Positions 1 to 5,387 of a DNA stretch of 5,387 nt are shown piece by piece. A program made the translations under genes and the position numbers. The DNA is taken from the NCBI GenBank assembly GCA_023134955.1, contig JAGLUC010000023.1:1-5387 (forward strand), given 5' to 3'. This DNA is from Methylococcales bacterium. GTDB taxonomy: Bacteria > Pseudomonadota > Gammaproteobacteria > Methylococcales > Methylomonadaceae. The number at the start of each line of letters is the position of its first letter. Within the stretch, counting starts at the first letter, position 1. The notes under the pieces are model-generated. The model searched no databases. It worked only from the letters and a program-made list of their open reading frames with translations, and had not been told where the DNA came from.

Positions 1-586
1 CGTAACGTAAACCCTGGGTATCATTACCTGCCATGACTAACTGCATAGTAGTGAAAAAATTACGAATGAAATCCTTCTTCTGATTATCAAGATTCTGACG
101 TATACCTTCACCAATGGAAACACTGGAACGCTTTAGCTCAATCACACCCAAAGCAATTCCATTCACATAAAGCACAATATCAGGGCGTTTTTTGTTTTCA
201 CCTTTAACAGACACTTCTTCCGCTATGGCAAAGTCATTATTTTCTGGGTTAGTCCAGTCAATTAACCAGATGGTTTGCTTTTGTTGACCAGCTCCCTCTT
301 TGTCTTTAATCCCGTAACGTAATAAACGATAGACCTCTTTATTGGCATAATAGAGTTTTTTTCCTTCACCTAAAGCAGACTCAATATCTAGTTGACGTAA
401 TGCTTTAATGATTAAAGTATCATTGACTCCTTGTTTTCGTAACCAAGCAGTCAGTATTTCTGCTTCTACATTGCGATTATTTTCCCTGTACTCCCAGTTA
501 CCTAAATATTTATACCCCAAATCATCTTCAAAAAGCTTAACAACTCGATTCTGGGTTAACCGTTCACGTTGACCAACATTACTCAC
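1..586 (-). CDS. hsdR: Type I restriction enzyme subunit R (HsdR), N-terminal 195 residues, cut by window edge
   Basis: HsdR is the ATP-dependent translocase and endonuclease subunit of type I restriction-modification complexes and works with HsdM and HsdS on DNA lacking the host methylation mark. Only the first 195 codons are visible; the family is usually about 1000 residues, so the helicase motor lies off the left edge. The visible part is the nuclease domain. It opens with MSNVGQRERLTQNRVV, typical of the family, and carries the PD-(D/E)xK motif as RPDIVLY (D136) followed by GVIELKRS (E150, K152). A helix with Q164 follows, where this family keeps a conserved Gln. The start is GTG at 586, chosen because AGGGAG lies 6 bases upstream. 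An ATG two codons further in is out of frame. In-frame TTG codons upstream lack this spacing. Family assignment is firm; recognition specificity cannot be read from this subunit. Confidence 0.95.
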   Translation of the reverse strand, partial: MSNVGQRERLTQNRVVKLFEDDLGYKYLGNWEYRENNRNVEAEILTAWLRKQGVNDTLIIKALRQLDIESALGEGKKLYYANKEVYRLLRYGIKDKEGAGQQKQTIWLIDWTNPENNDFAIAEEVSVKGENKKRPDIVLYVNGIALGVIELKRSSVSIGEGIRQNLDNQKKDFIRNFFTTMQLVMAGNDTQGLRY

Positions 587-624
587 GTCACACTCCCTAA
601 CAAAACCATTTCCGACATACAACA

Positions 625-678
625 ATGACTAAACACGATACGATAGGCATATTAACTACTTTTAGAAAATTAGCATGA
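625..678 (+). other. Possible 17-residue leader ORF overlapping the small plus-strand gene
   Basis: ATG at 625 opens a 17-codon frame (MTKHDTIGILTTFRKLA) whose TGA overlaps the ATG of the 53-residue ORF as ATGA. Such overlap is typical of translational coupling and might compensate for the missing Shine-Dalgarno of the downstream ORF. However, this short frame also lacks a ribosome-binding site, and ORFs of this size are common by chance. It could equally be a frameshifted N-terminal piece of a once longer gene. Confidence 0.2.
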
Positions 679-836
679 AAACTAATGTGACCGTTAAAAA
701 CAAACAGCTCAAAGCACGTATCATTCGTTCCATAGCCAGCTCAACTGCTATAGAAACAGGGCAATCCATAAAAGAATTAGAAGCCACCTTGAAATCTAAA
801 AATAGTAAGTTTAAAAACCTGCCTTTAGCAAAGTAA
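675..836 (+). CDS. Small basic protein of unknown function (53 residues), opposite strand to its neighbours
   Basis: I do not recognise this gene with confidence. It starts with ATG at 675 and ends with TAA at 834-836, encoding a Lys-rich 53-residue protein with no signal peptide or membrane segment. The centre, RIIRSIASSTAIETGQS (residues 15-31), looks like a helix followed by a polar turn, then a second predicted helix (IKELEATLKSK). The composition is protein-like, unlike the hydrophobic ORF read on the other strand of the same bases. The SSTAIE stretch loosely resembles the SxxxE inhibitory helix of Fic antitoxins (S23 to E27), but the usual following Gly/Asn is Thr here and no Fic gene is visible. 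No good Shine-Dalgarno precedes it; translation could depend on the overlapping upstream ORF. It is the only convincing plus-strand ORF, placed just before hsdR. It may be a real small gene, a remnant, or chance. Confidence 0.45.
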   Translation: MKTNVTVKNKQLKARIIRSIASSTAIETGQSIKELEATLKSKNSKFKNLPLAK

Positions 837-849
837 TTCATATAAGAAA

Positions 850-1830
850 TCACAGCTGATTTAAGCGTTGTTCAAAATCAGCAATCGCAGACATAATGTC
901 ATCCAATGAAGGGTAATCACCAAAAATCATCTCTCGCATTTCAGCATAGTCTGCTTTCAAACTTGCCATAACTTTATCTCCAGGAACCAATCTAATTGTT
1001 GGTAACACAGCATGGTCATAATTTGCCCAGGCACTGTAATAAAACTTCTTCTTAAACCTTACAACATCTTCCAATAAATCAAGGTTTGCCAAAGCAGCCT
1101 GTTCTATTTCTGTCCCTAACATCCTGTAAACATCATAATAATGCCGTGAATAACGAGAAGGTTGTGGCTTGTTATCGGGGCGATGGGCTTCAGCATGTAA
1201 AATTGTCACCTTTTCCCAAAATGTTCTTTCAGGTTTTATGGCATCTAATTCAACACTGGGTTGTTTAAATAACTTAGGAAATTCTTCAGCGACATATGGT
1301 TTAACAGAATAATGCCCAAACGGAACCATTTCAGCCAATGGGCCGATTTCTAGCCGAATTTGATCACGTAAATAATGATTAGGAAAAGCCGGCTGATAGC
1401 TAACATTAATGGTATGCGGATCACTTTCATCTATTTCTACCAAACAATAACCGTCCACCTGCTCTTGAATCAAGGGCAATAATTCATCCTTAATAAAATT
1501 CTGCGCCTGACTGTTGATTTCCAGGTTTAATTTGGATTGCTGAGTTTTACTCCGTTCCTGTGTTGGATCTGTTTGCATCAATGCCGTCCAATCCAATATC
1601 AAATCAATATCTTCAGAAAAGCGCTCAATCACACCAAAACATTTAGAAAGTGATGTACCACCTTTAAACCGCAATAGCTCTGATAAACGAGGATGAGTAT
1701 AAATTTTCATCAACACCCAACAGATCCAAAAATCCTTTTCTACCGCTGCCGGTGTTATTCCCTTTCTTCTGGCAGTTTCATTAAACAACTCACTACGATC
1801 CTGAGCGTTTAAATCAGCAATTTCTTTCAT
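850..1830 (-). CDS. abiEii: AbiEii-type nucleotidyltransferase toxin of a type IV toxin-antitoxin system
   Basis: This 326-residue protein is an AbiEii/AbiGii-family nucleotidyltransferase, the toxin of a type IV toxin-antitoxin pair. Characterised relatives bind nucleotides (GTP for AbiEii), and mycobacterial MenT relatives add nucleotides to tRNA acceptor ends, blocking translation. The acting substrate here is unknown. Visible motifs are: RFKGGTSLSK (54-63), the nucleotide-binding GG[ST] signature; SEDIDL (72-77) with metal-binding D74 and D76; QIRLEIG (157-163) with an acidic residue E161; ERTFWEKV (201-208) with K207; and RYSRHYYDVYRM (226-237), equivalent to the (R/K)xxxDxYD-type motif. 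All expected catalytic residues seem intact, so the toxin is probably active. Length is in the family range. The start ATG overlaps the antitoxin stop (ATGA) and has GAGGT 7 bases upstream (1837-1841), indicating coupled translation. The last codons form a stem-loop (855-882). Confidence 0.93.
   Translation of the reverse strand: MKEIADLNAQDRSELFNETARRKGITPAAVEKDFWICWVLMKIYTHPRLSELLRFKGGTSLSKCFGVIERFSEDIDLILDWTALMQTDPTQERSKTQQSKLNLEINSQAQNFIKDELLPLIQEQVDGYCLVEIDESDPHTINVSYQPAFPNHYLRDQIRLEIGPLAEMVPFGHYSVKPYVAEEFPKLFKQPSVELDAIKPERTFWEKVTILHAEAHRPDNKPQPSRYSRHYYDVYRMLGTEIEQAALANLDLLEDVVRFKKKFYYSAWANYDHAVLPTIRLVPGDKVMASLKADYAEMREMIFGDYPSLDDIMSAIADFEQRLNQL
855..882. repeat. Stem-loop at the 3' end of the abiEii-like gene
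   Basis: GCTGATTT (855-862) and AAATCAGC (875-882) form a perfect 8-base-pair inverted repeat with a 12-base loop. It spans the last sense codons of the toxin gene. On the minus strand it is followed by a mixed ATTTCTTAT and not a clean T-run, so it is a poor intrinsic terminator. It could protect the mRNA 3' end or attenuate read-through toward hsdR, or be fortuitous. Confidence 0.35.
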
Positions 1831-2435
1831 GCTTTTACCTCAAAAATCTGTTTAATCTGTTCATAAACCCAGCTCGTCATGTACTGAGTATCTTTTAGAA
1901 TCGTTGAATATTTTTCTTTAGAGAAATAAGCTAATATTTTTTGCTTTTCAGACAAACTAATACGTTGTTGCCCTCTAGTTTTTAAAGCTTGTACCAACAA
2001 AGCACTTTCAGAAGACTTTAACTCCATATCTTTTAATGCTGTTTGCTTAAAGTTTAATTCAACTCCATCAATTTGATAAGTTCTACTATCTCCATTAGAA
2101 AGATAAAGATATCGAGCAGGCACCTGTGTAGATAAACCGAGTATATTTAAGGCTGTATTACCTGATACCTGTATAGTCCAGCCAAATTTACGAGCTAGTG
2201 CCTGGGCTACCTTATCTATATCAGGGCTTAACTGTTGCTCTAATAAATGACTGTATTTCGGGTAATCATAAACACCTCGCATAACTCTGCGTATACGTTG
2301 GCTTTTAGTTAAACGGCTTAATGCCTTATCAATGGCATCGGCACTACCAAGGTCAACAAAGTCATTCTTAAAGAATGCCCAACCCCTGCCTTTACCATAA
2401 ATACGACTTATAACTTTATCTTCAATAGCTTGCAT
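1827..2435 (-). CDS. abiEi: AbiEi-type antitoxin and transcriptional autorepressor (DUF6088-like)
   Basis: This 202-residue protein is the antitoxin partner of the AbiEii-like toxin. In studied AbiE systems AbiEi does not bind the toxin directly (type IV mode) and represses its own operon through an N-terminal winged-helix domain. Here residues 1-55 form such a domain: GKGRGWAFFKNDFVDLGS (14-31), then DKALSRLTKSQRIRRVMRGV (36-55), with an Arg-rich wing and the RGVYDYP sequence (53-59) typical of DUF6088/AbiEi proteins. The centre, VSGNTALNILGLSTQVP (89-105), is the conserved antitoxin-domain segment. The C-terminal third is Lys/Gln-rich and less recognisable. The first ATG gives the family's usual N-terminus, but it lacks a Shine-Dalgarno: the preceding bases are nearly all A/T. 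The gene overlaps the toxin by 4 bases and is preceded by a palindromic promoter region that would suit autoregulation. Confidence 0.9.
   Translation of the reverse strand: MQAIEDKVISRIYGKGRGWAFFKNDFVDLGSADAIDKALSRLTKSQRIRRVMRGVYDYPKYSHLLEQQLSPDIDKVAQALARKFGWTIQVSGNTALNILGLSTQVPARYLYLSNGDSRTYQIDGVELNFKQTALKDMELKSSESALLVQALKTRGQQRISLSEKQKILAYFSKEKYSTILKDTQYMTSWVYEQIKQIFEVKA
1837..1841 (-). promoter_or_regulatory. Shine-Dalgarno of the abiEii-like gene, inside the antitoxin gene
   Basis: On the minus strand GAGGT lies 7 bases before the ATG at 1830, within the last codons of the antitoxin gene. It supports the chosen start and allows initiation on the toxin independent of pure stop-start coupling. 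Confidence 0.7.
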
Positions 2436-2450
2436 TAATATAAAAAAATA

Positions 2451-2488
2451 ATTTTGTCAGAAAAATAATAGTCTTTTTCTGACAGAAT
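2451..2488. promoter_or_regulatory. Inverted repeat overlapping the abiE promoter; candidate AbiEi operator
   Basis: GTCAGAAAAA (2456-2465) and TTTTTCTGAC (2474-2483) are perfect inverted copies separated by 8 bases. The symmetry extends outward to 2451 and 2488 with one mismatch, making 15-base arms. AbiEi repressors are known to bind inverted repeats in their own promoters, and this palindrome covers the -10 and most of the spacer. A further partial half-site, TTTTTCT, lies at 2506-2512. An alternative is a transcription terminator for the upstream DUF262 gene, since an A/T-rich tail follows on the minus strand, but the stem is itself AT-rich and sits 140 bases past that stop codon. Confidence 0.6.
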
Positions 2489-2493
2489 AGCAA
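2465..2493 (-). promoter_or_regulatory. Candidate sigma70 promoter of the abiEi-abiEii operon
   Basis: On the minus strand TTGCTA (2493-2488, 4 of 6 to consensus) and TATTAT (2470-2465, 5 of 6) are separated by exactly 17 bases. Transcription would begin near 2458, giving a leader of roughly 20-25 bases before the antitoxin ATG at 2435. The spacer and -10 are covered by the inverted repeat at 2451-2488, so a protein bound there would block RNA polymerase. Called by eye. Confidence 0.55.
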
Positions 2494-2628
2494 CATAGCC
2501 AGTAATTTTTCTATATGGCAACTTTAAAACCAAATTTTACAAGTGGAGACTCCCCATCATTTACCAATACCAAAGGTAAAAACAGGTAGCAGGAGGTTAT
2601 TCATACCGCTATTCATATACAACTCAAT
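2494..2628. other. Upstream half of the gap between the DUF262 gene and abiEi
   Basis: These 135 bases show no plausible ORF or RNA gene. A weak 6-base-pair hairpin (TTTACC 2560-2565 with GGTAAA 2575-2580) has no T-run behind it. TATTCATA occurs twice as a direct repeat (2598-2605 and 2610-2617). Neither has an evident function, and no convincing terminator for the DUF262 gene was found. Confidence 0.5.
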
Positions 2629-4848
2629 CTAAAGTCCAATTTTATCAACCGTATCCATTAAATTAATTAATTCGTTTGGTACATCCGTATAATCCTGCTC
2701 AATAACATTATTTTCATTATCATAATATGAAATTTTCAACCCAGATTGGTAACTTATAAATAAATAGCCTTCTTTCCATTTTCTAATCATGATACCTGGC
2801 ACTTCATATCCATACACCTCATGATAATAACAACTCTTTACAATCGTCTCCAAAGCAGTCTCAGAAGCATTTCGCTTTAATTCAGCATTCAAAACAAATG
2901 TCTTAAGTTCAGAATGATAGCTTCTCATCGTTGACTTAGTGAGCAAATAAATTGTGTCGGATTGCCTATTAATAACTCGTTGACCACAATATTGTATTGC
3001 TTCAGGGTAATCAATGAAATATTGCCTCCAACCATTCGACTTTGCTTCATTGATAATTTCATTTAGACTTGAATCAACATCATCACCAATCTCATCTAAT
3101 AGGTTTTGTAGCAACTCCGTACCAAAAACTCTCCGCCAATTCTCATCACGAACACGAGAAGAACCAAATGTAGATTGGCAAAAATTACCTCCACCTACAT
3201 GTTTTAAATAATCCCCAAAAACCAGTAATGCACGTTGAATTAAAAATTCTTTTGATTTAATTAATTCTTTCGAGAATAACTTAGCTGCCTTATCAGCATA
3301 TTCTTTAAACTTATTCTGGTCATACTTATCCTCCTCTGTTTCAGAATATCCCAAGAGAAAACCGATTTGCCCATAAAAATAAAAATGTTTTTCATACAGG
3401 TCAAACAATGGCAACCAATTAGAAGATCCATGAATTAATTTTGCTTTCAGTATTTCTTCTTTACGTTGCTCACGATTAAAAAAATCTATCTCCCCGACTT
3501 CCATAACACTAAAATCTTCATAAACTGACATTGAATGCCTAGAAAGTTTATTTAATGATTGAATTGCTCTAACAAAACCAGAAGGGTCATCTATCCGAGT
3601 ATTAATTACAAGGTTACGCGTTACTCGAAGCCAGCCTTTTAATTCTGTTGAATGACGCTCATCCCAATCATCTAAGCTATCAATTTGAGAAATAAAAGCA
3701 AATAAAGCATAGAACTGAGTATGAATAATATATTCAGAGCTACTCAAGAGCTCATTAAATAATTCTTTTTCCTCATCACCTGCAATTTTTTGATAAAACT
3801 CAAGAAATTGATAACTATTAATCAGTAACTTTTCATCAAAACACTGCATTTCTTCATATCTCGACATTGAGACATACGAACTACCACGTAGCAAATTAAT
3901 CCACTTTTCAGATTCTGAATTAACACGAAGACGATTAACCTCTGCCTTTTCACACACACGAAAAAGAGCCATCATTTTAAAAAACTTCAGATATAGGGGG
4001 TCAACATCAATTTTCCTTTTCTTACTCATAGACCAAAAAATATCCATCCAATCCATATCTATTTTTAGATCTAAATCATCTGGAATTTGAGAAAAACCTT
4101 GATGATCAATATATCCCAGCAACCAAGCTTTAAAATTCTCAAATGCGGTAAGCGGCTTTCCTCTAGCATTCATTTTTATATAAAGCTCATCAGATAGACC
4201 AAAATCCATGAGATTTAAAAACTGAAAGGTAATATACGGAGTTTCTTTTTCCGTTAGCCTGCTATAAAAACCATCTGACTCTGAAAAAATGCCATGAATA
4301 GTATCAAGCACAACTAAACACGACTGGATCGTAGGATCTAAATTCCAAGAAAGAAAATACCATTTACAATCAATAATTTTTTTTGATAATTTATTATCCT
4401 CAGGTGAGCCAGTTGTTAACATAAATTTATCAAAAGGCTGACTTACTAAAGCATCAAAAAACTCTGCCGAACTGGGTCGTGTCTGATAAGTAAAACGTGA
4501 CTTATCTTCAAATAAAACCAACTGCTTAAATTCTTCTATCTTTTTATCTTTATAAGCCAAATACCAATGCAGTAAAAACAAGGTAGTTAGTCTTTGCTGC
4601 CCATCTAATAAAGAAAACTTTTCTTGGTCATCACCTTCTAAGCTTCCATAAACAAAATCTAAATCTAATGGCTGCTTAAGCTGATCAAGTGGCTTTGATA
4701 AAGTATCGTAGATTGCATAAATAAATTGTTCACGAACTTCAGTTGCTGATGTTCTCCCTTGTGCATAGTCACGTTGAATAATAGGAATTTCAACAGAATT
4801 AACCTCATTAAATAAGTCTGAAAAAGTCAGCGTTTTACCAGAATTCAC
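2629..4848 (-). CDS. DUF262 (GmrS-like, ParB/Srx-fold) protein without a DUF1524 nuclease domain
   Basis: This 739-residue protein has an N-terminal DUF262 domain, the NTPase/sensor half of GmrSD-type modification-dependent restriction enzymes and of SspE and BrxU. The diagnostic motifs are in order: IPIIQRDYAQG (21-31), FVYGSL (65-70), the nucleotide-site motif LLDGQQRLTTL (80-90, with D82 to R86), and LYIKMNARGKPLTAFENFKA (222-241). The remaining 500 residues do not contain the DHxxP...N nuclease signature of DUF1524. I can only describe them as a mainly helical stretch, then an aromatic-rich C-terminus with NWRRVFG (570-576) and WRQYFIDYPEA (607-617). The GTG start overlaps the upstream stop (GTGA) and has a perfect AGGAGG 6 bases before it, so the two proteins are made together and probably form a complex. 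Its likely job is a regulatory or sensing partner of the upstream nuclease, which is inference. Stop is TAG. Confidence 0.88.
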   Translation of the reverse strand: MNSGKTLTFSDLFNEVNSVEIPIIQRDYAQGRTSATEVREQFIYAIYDTLSKPLDQLKQPLDLDFVYGSLEGDDQEKFSLLDGQQRLTTLFLLHWYLAYKDKKIEEFKQLVLFEDKSRFTYQTRPSSAEFFDALVSQPFDKFMLTTGSPEDNKLSKKIIDCKWYFLSWNLDPTIQSCLVVLDTIHGIFSESDGFYSRLTEKETPYITFQFLNLMDFGLSDELYIKMNARGKPLTAFENFKAWLLGYIDHQGFSQIPDDLDLKIDMDWMDIFWSMSKKRKIDVDPLYLKFFKMMALFRVCEKAEVNRLRVNSESEKWINLLRGSSYVSMSRYEEMQCFDEKLLINSYQFLEFYQKIAGDEEKELFNELLSSSEYIIHTQFYALFAFISQIDSLDDWDERHSTELKGWLRVTRNLVINTRIDDPSGFVRAIQSLNKLSRHSMSVYEDFSVMEVGEIDFFNREQRKEEILKAKLIHGSSNWLPLFDLYEKHFYFYGQIGFLLGYSETEEDKYDQNKFKEYADKAAKLFSKELIKSKEFLIQRALLVFGDYLKHVGGGNFCQSTFGSSRVRDENWRRVFGTELLQNLLDEIGDDVDSSLNEIINEAKSNGWRQYFIDYPEAIQYCGQRVINRQSDTIYLLTKSTMRSYHSELKTFVLNAELKRNASETALETIVKSCYYHEVYGYEVPGIMIRKWKEGYLFISYQSGLKISYYDNENNVIEQDYTDVPNELINLMDTVDKIGL

Positions 4849-5387
4849 TTAGAACCTCCTTTTTCTAAATCAAAAAAATCTACGAATGTATTTAGTATCG
4901 AATCAAAATACATATCTCTATCGCTTTCACTCCAAAACATCATGTTATCGATTTGCTTACTATAATATTTTAGAAATAAATTCTTTGTACATAAAGGAAC
5001 AAAAGTACCCGTTTTATCCAGCTTAAGTATCCTGTCACGTTTAATAGGAAACACTGCATTTTTATAACTGCGGTTAGTTCCAGCATCAAGCAATGCTAAA
5101 TTGCCGATTGTGTTATCAGTATCCCTTTCTTTAGCTTCCTTAAAATACCTAAGCAAAACATCGTAAATACGATTAAAAAACAAAGTATCGAAAGGATTTG
5201 AAGAAAGTGCTTTTAGCATAATTTCGCATATCCTTTTTTCACGAGTAACAGCCATAGCTGCTATTAAAGCAACTTGTCGTTTATGATCATTAGTGCCAGT
5301 AAAATACTCTAAAACATTATTAATCCAATCTTTTTGTGCATCAATTCTATCCGGCATATCAGAGCTTACAGAACGTACATGCTCAAT
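4845..5387 (-). CDS. C-terminal part of a DUF262-DUF1524 (GmrSD-like) HNH-family restriction protein, 5' end off window
   Basis: The frame is open from the right edge, so the ATG at 5357 is internal; 180 codons are visible. They match the C-terminal DUF1524 nuclease domain of GmrSD-type proteins. IEHVRS at the very edge carries the His of the (D/E)H first motif. TIGNLALLDAGTNRSYKN follows 92 residues after the edge, holding the conserved Asn residues of the family's GNLxLL...N segment, then FPIKRDRI with conserved basic residues. The tail, FVPLCTKNLFLKYY, is recurrent in this subfamily. DUF1524 domains cut DNA using a metal-bound HNH (beta-beta-alpha) core. The missing upstream part should contain a DUF262 domain with DGQQR, as in full-length relatives of about 600 residues. 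The stop overlaps the next gene's GTG, making a tight two-gene unit. Family assignment rests on memory of motif patterns. Confidence 0.8.
   Translation of the reverse strand: MEHVRSVSSDMPDRIDAQKDWINNVLEYFTGTNDHKRQVALIAAMAVTREKRICEIMLKALSSNPFDTLFFNRIYDVLLRYFKEAKERDTDNTIGNLALLDAGTNRSYKNAVFPIKRDRILKLDKTGTFVPLCTKNLFLKYYSKQIDNMMFWSESDRDMYFDSILNTFVDFFDLEKGGSK
4855..4860 (-). promoter_or_regulatory. Strong Shine-Dalgarno fixing the GTG start of the 739-residue DUF262 gene
   Basis: AGGAGG on the minus strand sits 6 bases before GTG at 4848, inside the last codons (Lys-Gly-Gly-Ser-Lys) of the upstream gene. It decides the start and shows that the downstream protein is translated efficiently despite the GTG codon. 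Confidence 0.85.

Larger units (their letters stand above)
587..849. other. Intergenic region between the abiEii-like gene and hsdR
   Basis: This 263-base gap separates the toxin stop codon from the hsdR start. It holds the hsdR Shine-Dalgarno next to 586 and a 53-codon plus-strand ORF (675-836), preceded by a 17-codon ORF. No clear intrinsic terminator for the abiE operon was seen, so read-through into hsdR is possible. I searched by eye for -35/-10 pairs upstream of hsdR and found only weak matches, which I do not call. Confidence 0.6.

Noticed and set aside
662..853. Minus-strand 63-codon frame beginning with GTG that overlaps the toxin stop as GTGA
   Set aside because: The overlap is tempting, but the product is an odd mix of hydrophobic and Met-rich residues without a known pattern, has no good ribosome site, and lies antisense to a more protein-like plus-strand ORF.
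1086..1268. Plus-strand 60-codon frame inside the toxin gene
   Set aside because: It is antisense to conserved motifs of the AbiEii-like protein and has no family features, so it is a shadow frame.
2560..2580. Weak hairpin TTTACC/GGTAAA as a terminator of the DUF262 gene
   Set aside because: The stem is only 6 base pairs with a 9-base loop and has no T-run on the minus strand.
2598..2617. Direct repeat TATTCATA twice, as a possible iteron or attachment site
   Set aside because: Two short AT-rich copies are expected by chance and no integrase, terminal repeat or target duplication is nearby.
3014..3211. Plus-strand 65-codon frame inside the DUF262 gene
   Set aside because: It is antisense to a well-formed coding region and its Ser/Phe-rich product resembles no known protein.
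5355..5357. ATG at 5357 as the real start of the DUF1524 gene
   Set aside because: The frame stays open to the window edge, contains the family's conserved EH motif upstream of this ATG, and no ribosome site precedes it.
1..5387. CRISPR array, tRNA, rRNA or insertion sequence
   Set aside because: No regularly spaced repeats, cloverleaf-like segments, transposase frames or terminal inverted repeats were seen.

Overview
The window is an AT-rich stretch of bacterial defence DNA, probably from a Gram-negative and plausibly gammaproteobacterial chromosome or genomic island. That placement is inferred from protein style and base composition; nothing here fixes the taxon. All the large genes lie on the minus strand, so transcription runs from high to low coordinates. 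Both ends of the window cut through genes.

In transcription order the layout is: (1) 5387-4845, the 3' end of a DUF262 + DUF1524 (GmrSD-like) protein with HNH-nuclease hallmarks; (2) 4848-2629, a 739-residue DUF262 protein without the DUF1524 nuclease, coupled to gene 1 by a GTGA overlap and a strong Shine-Dalgarno; (3) a 193-bp gap with a candidate sigma70 promoter covered by a near-perfect inverted repeat; (4) 2435-1827, an AbiEi-type antitoxin (DUF6088-like); (5) 1830-850, an AbiEii-type nucleotidyltransferase toxin, overlapping gene 4 by ATGA; (6) a 263-bp gap with a small opposite-strand ORF (675-836); (7) 586-1, the start of hsdR, the motor/endonuclease subunit of a type I restriction-modification system, with its PD-(D/E)xK nuclease motif visible.

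The simplest reading is a type I restriction locus in which accessory defence modules sit upstream of hsdR: a two-protein GmrSD-like system and a type IV AbiE toxin-antitoxin pair. hsdM and hsdS would be expected beyond the right edge, which is inference. Type I restriction would cut unmethylated DNA, the DUF262 pair may sense or cut modified or otherwise marked DNA, and AbiE would act as an abortive-infection or stabilising module. The least described parts are the two-protein DUF262 module, especially the long unassigned C-terminal half of the nuclease-less partner, and the small plus-strand ORF before hsdR. The palindrome over the abiE promoter is the clearest non-coding signal.
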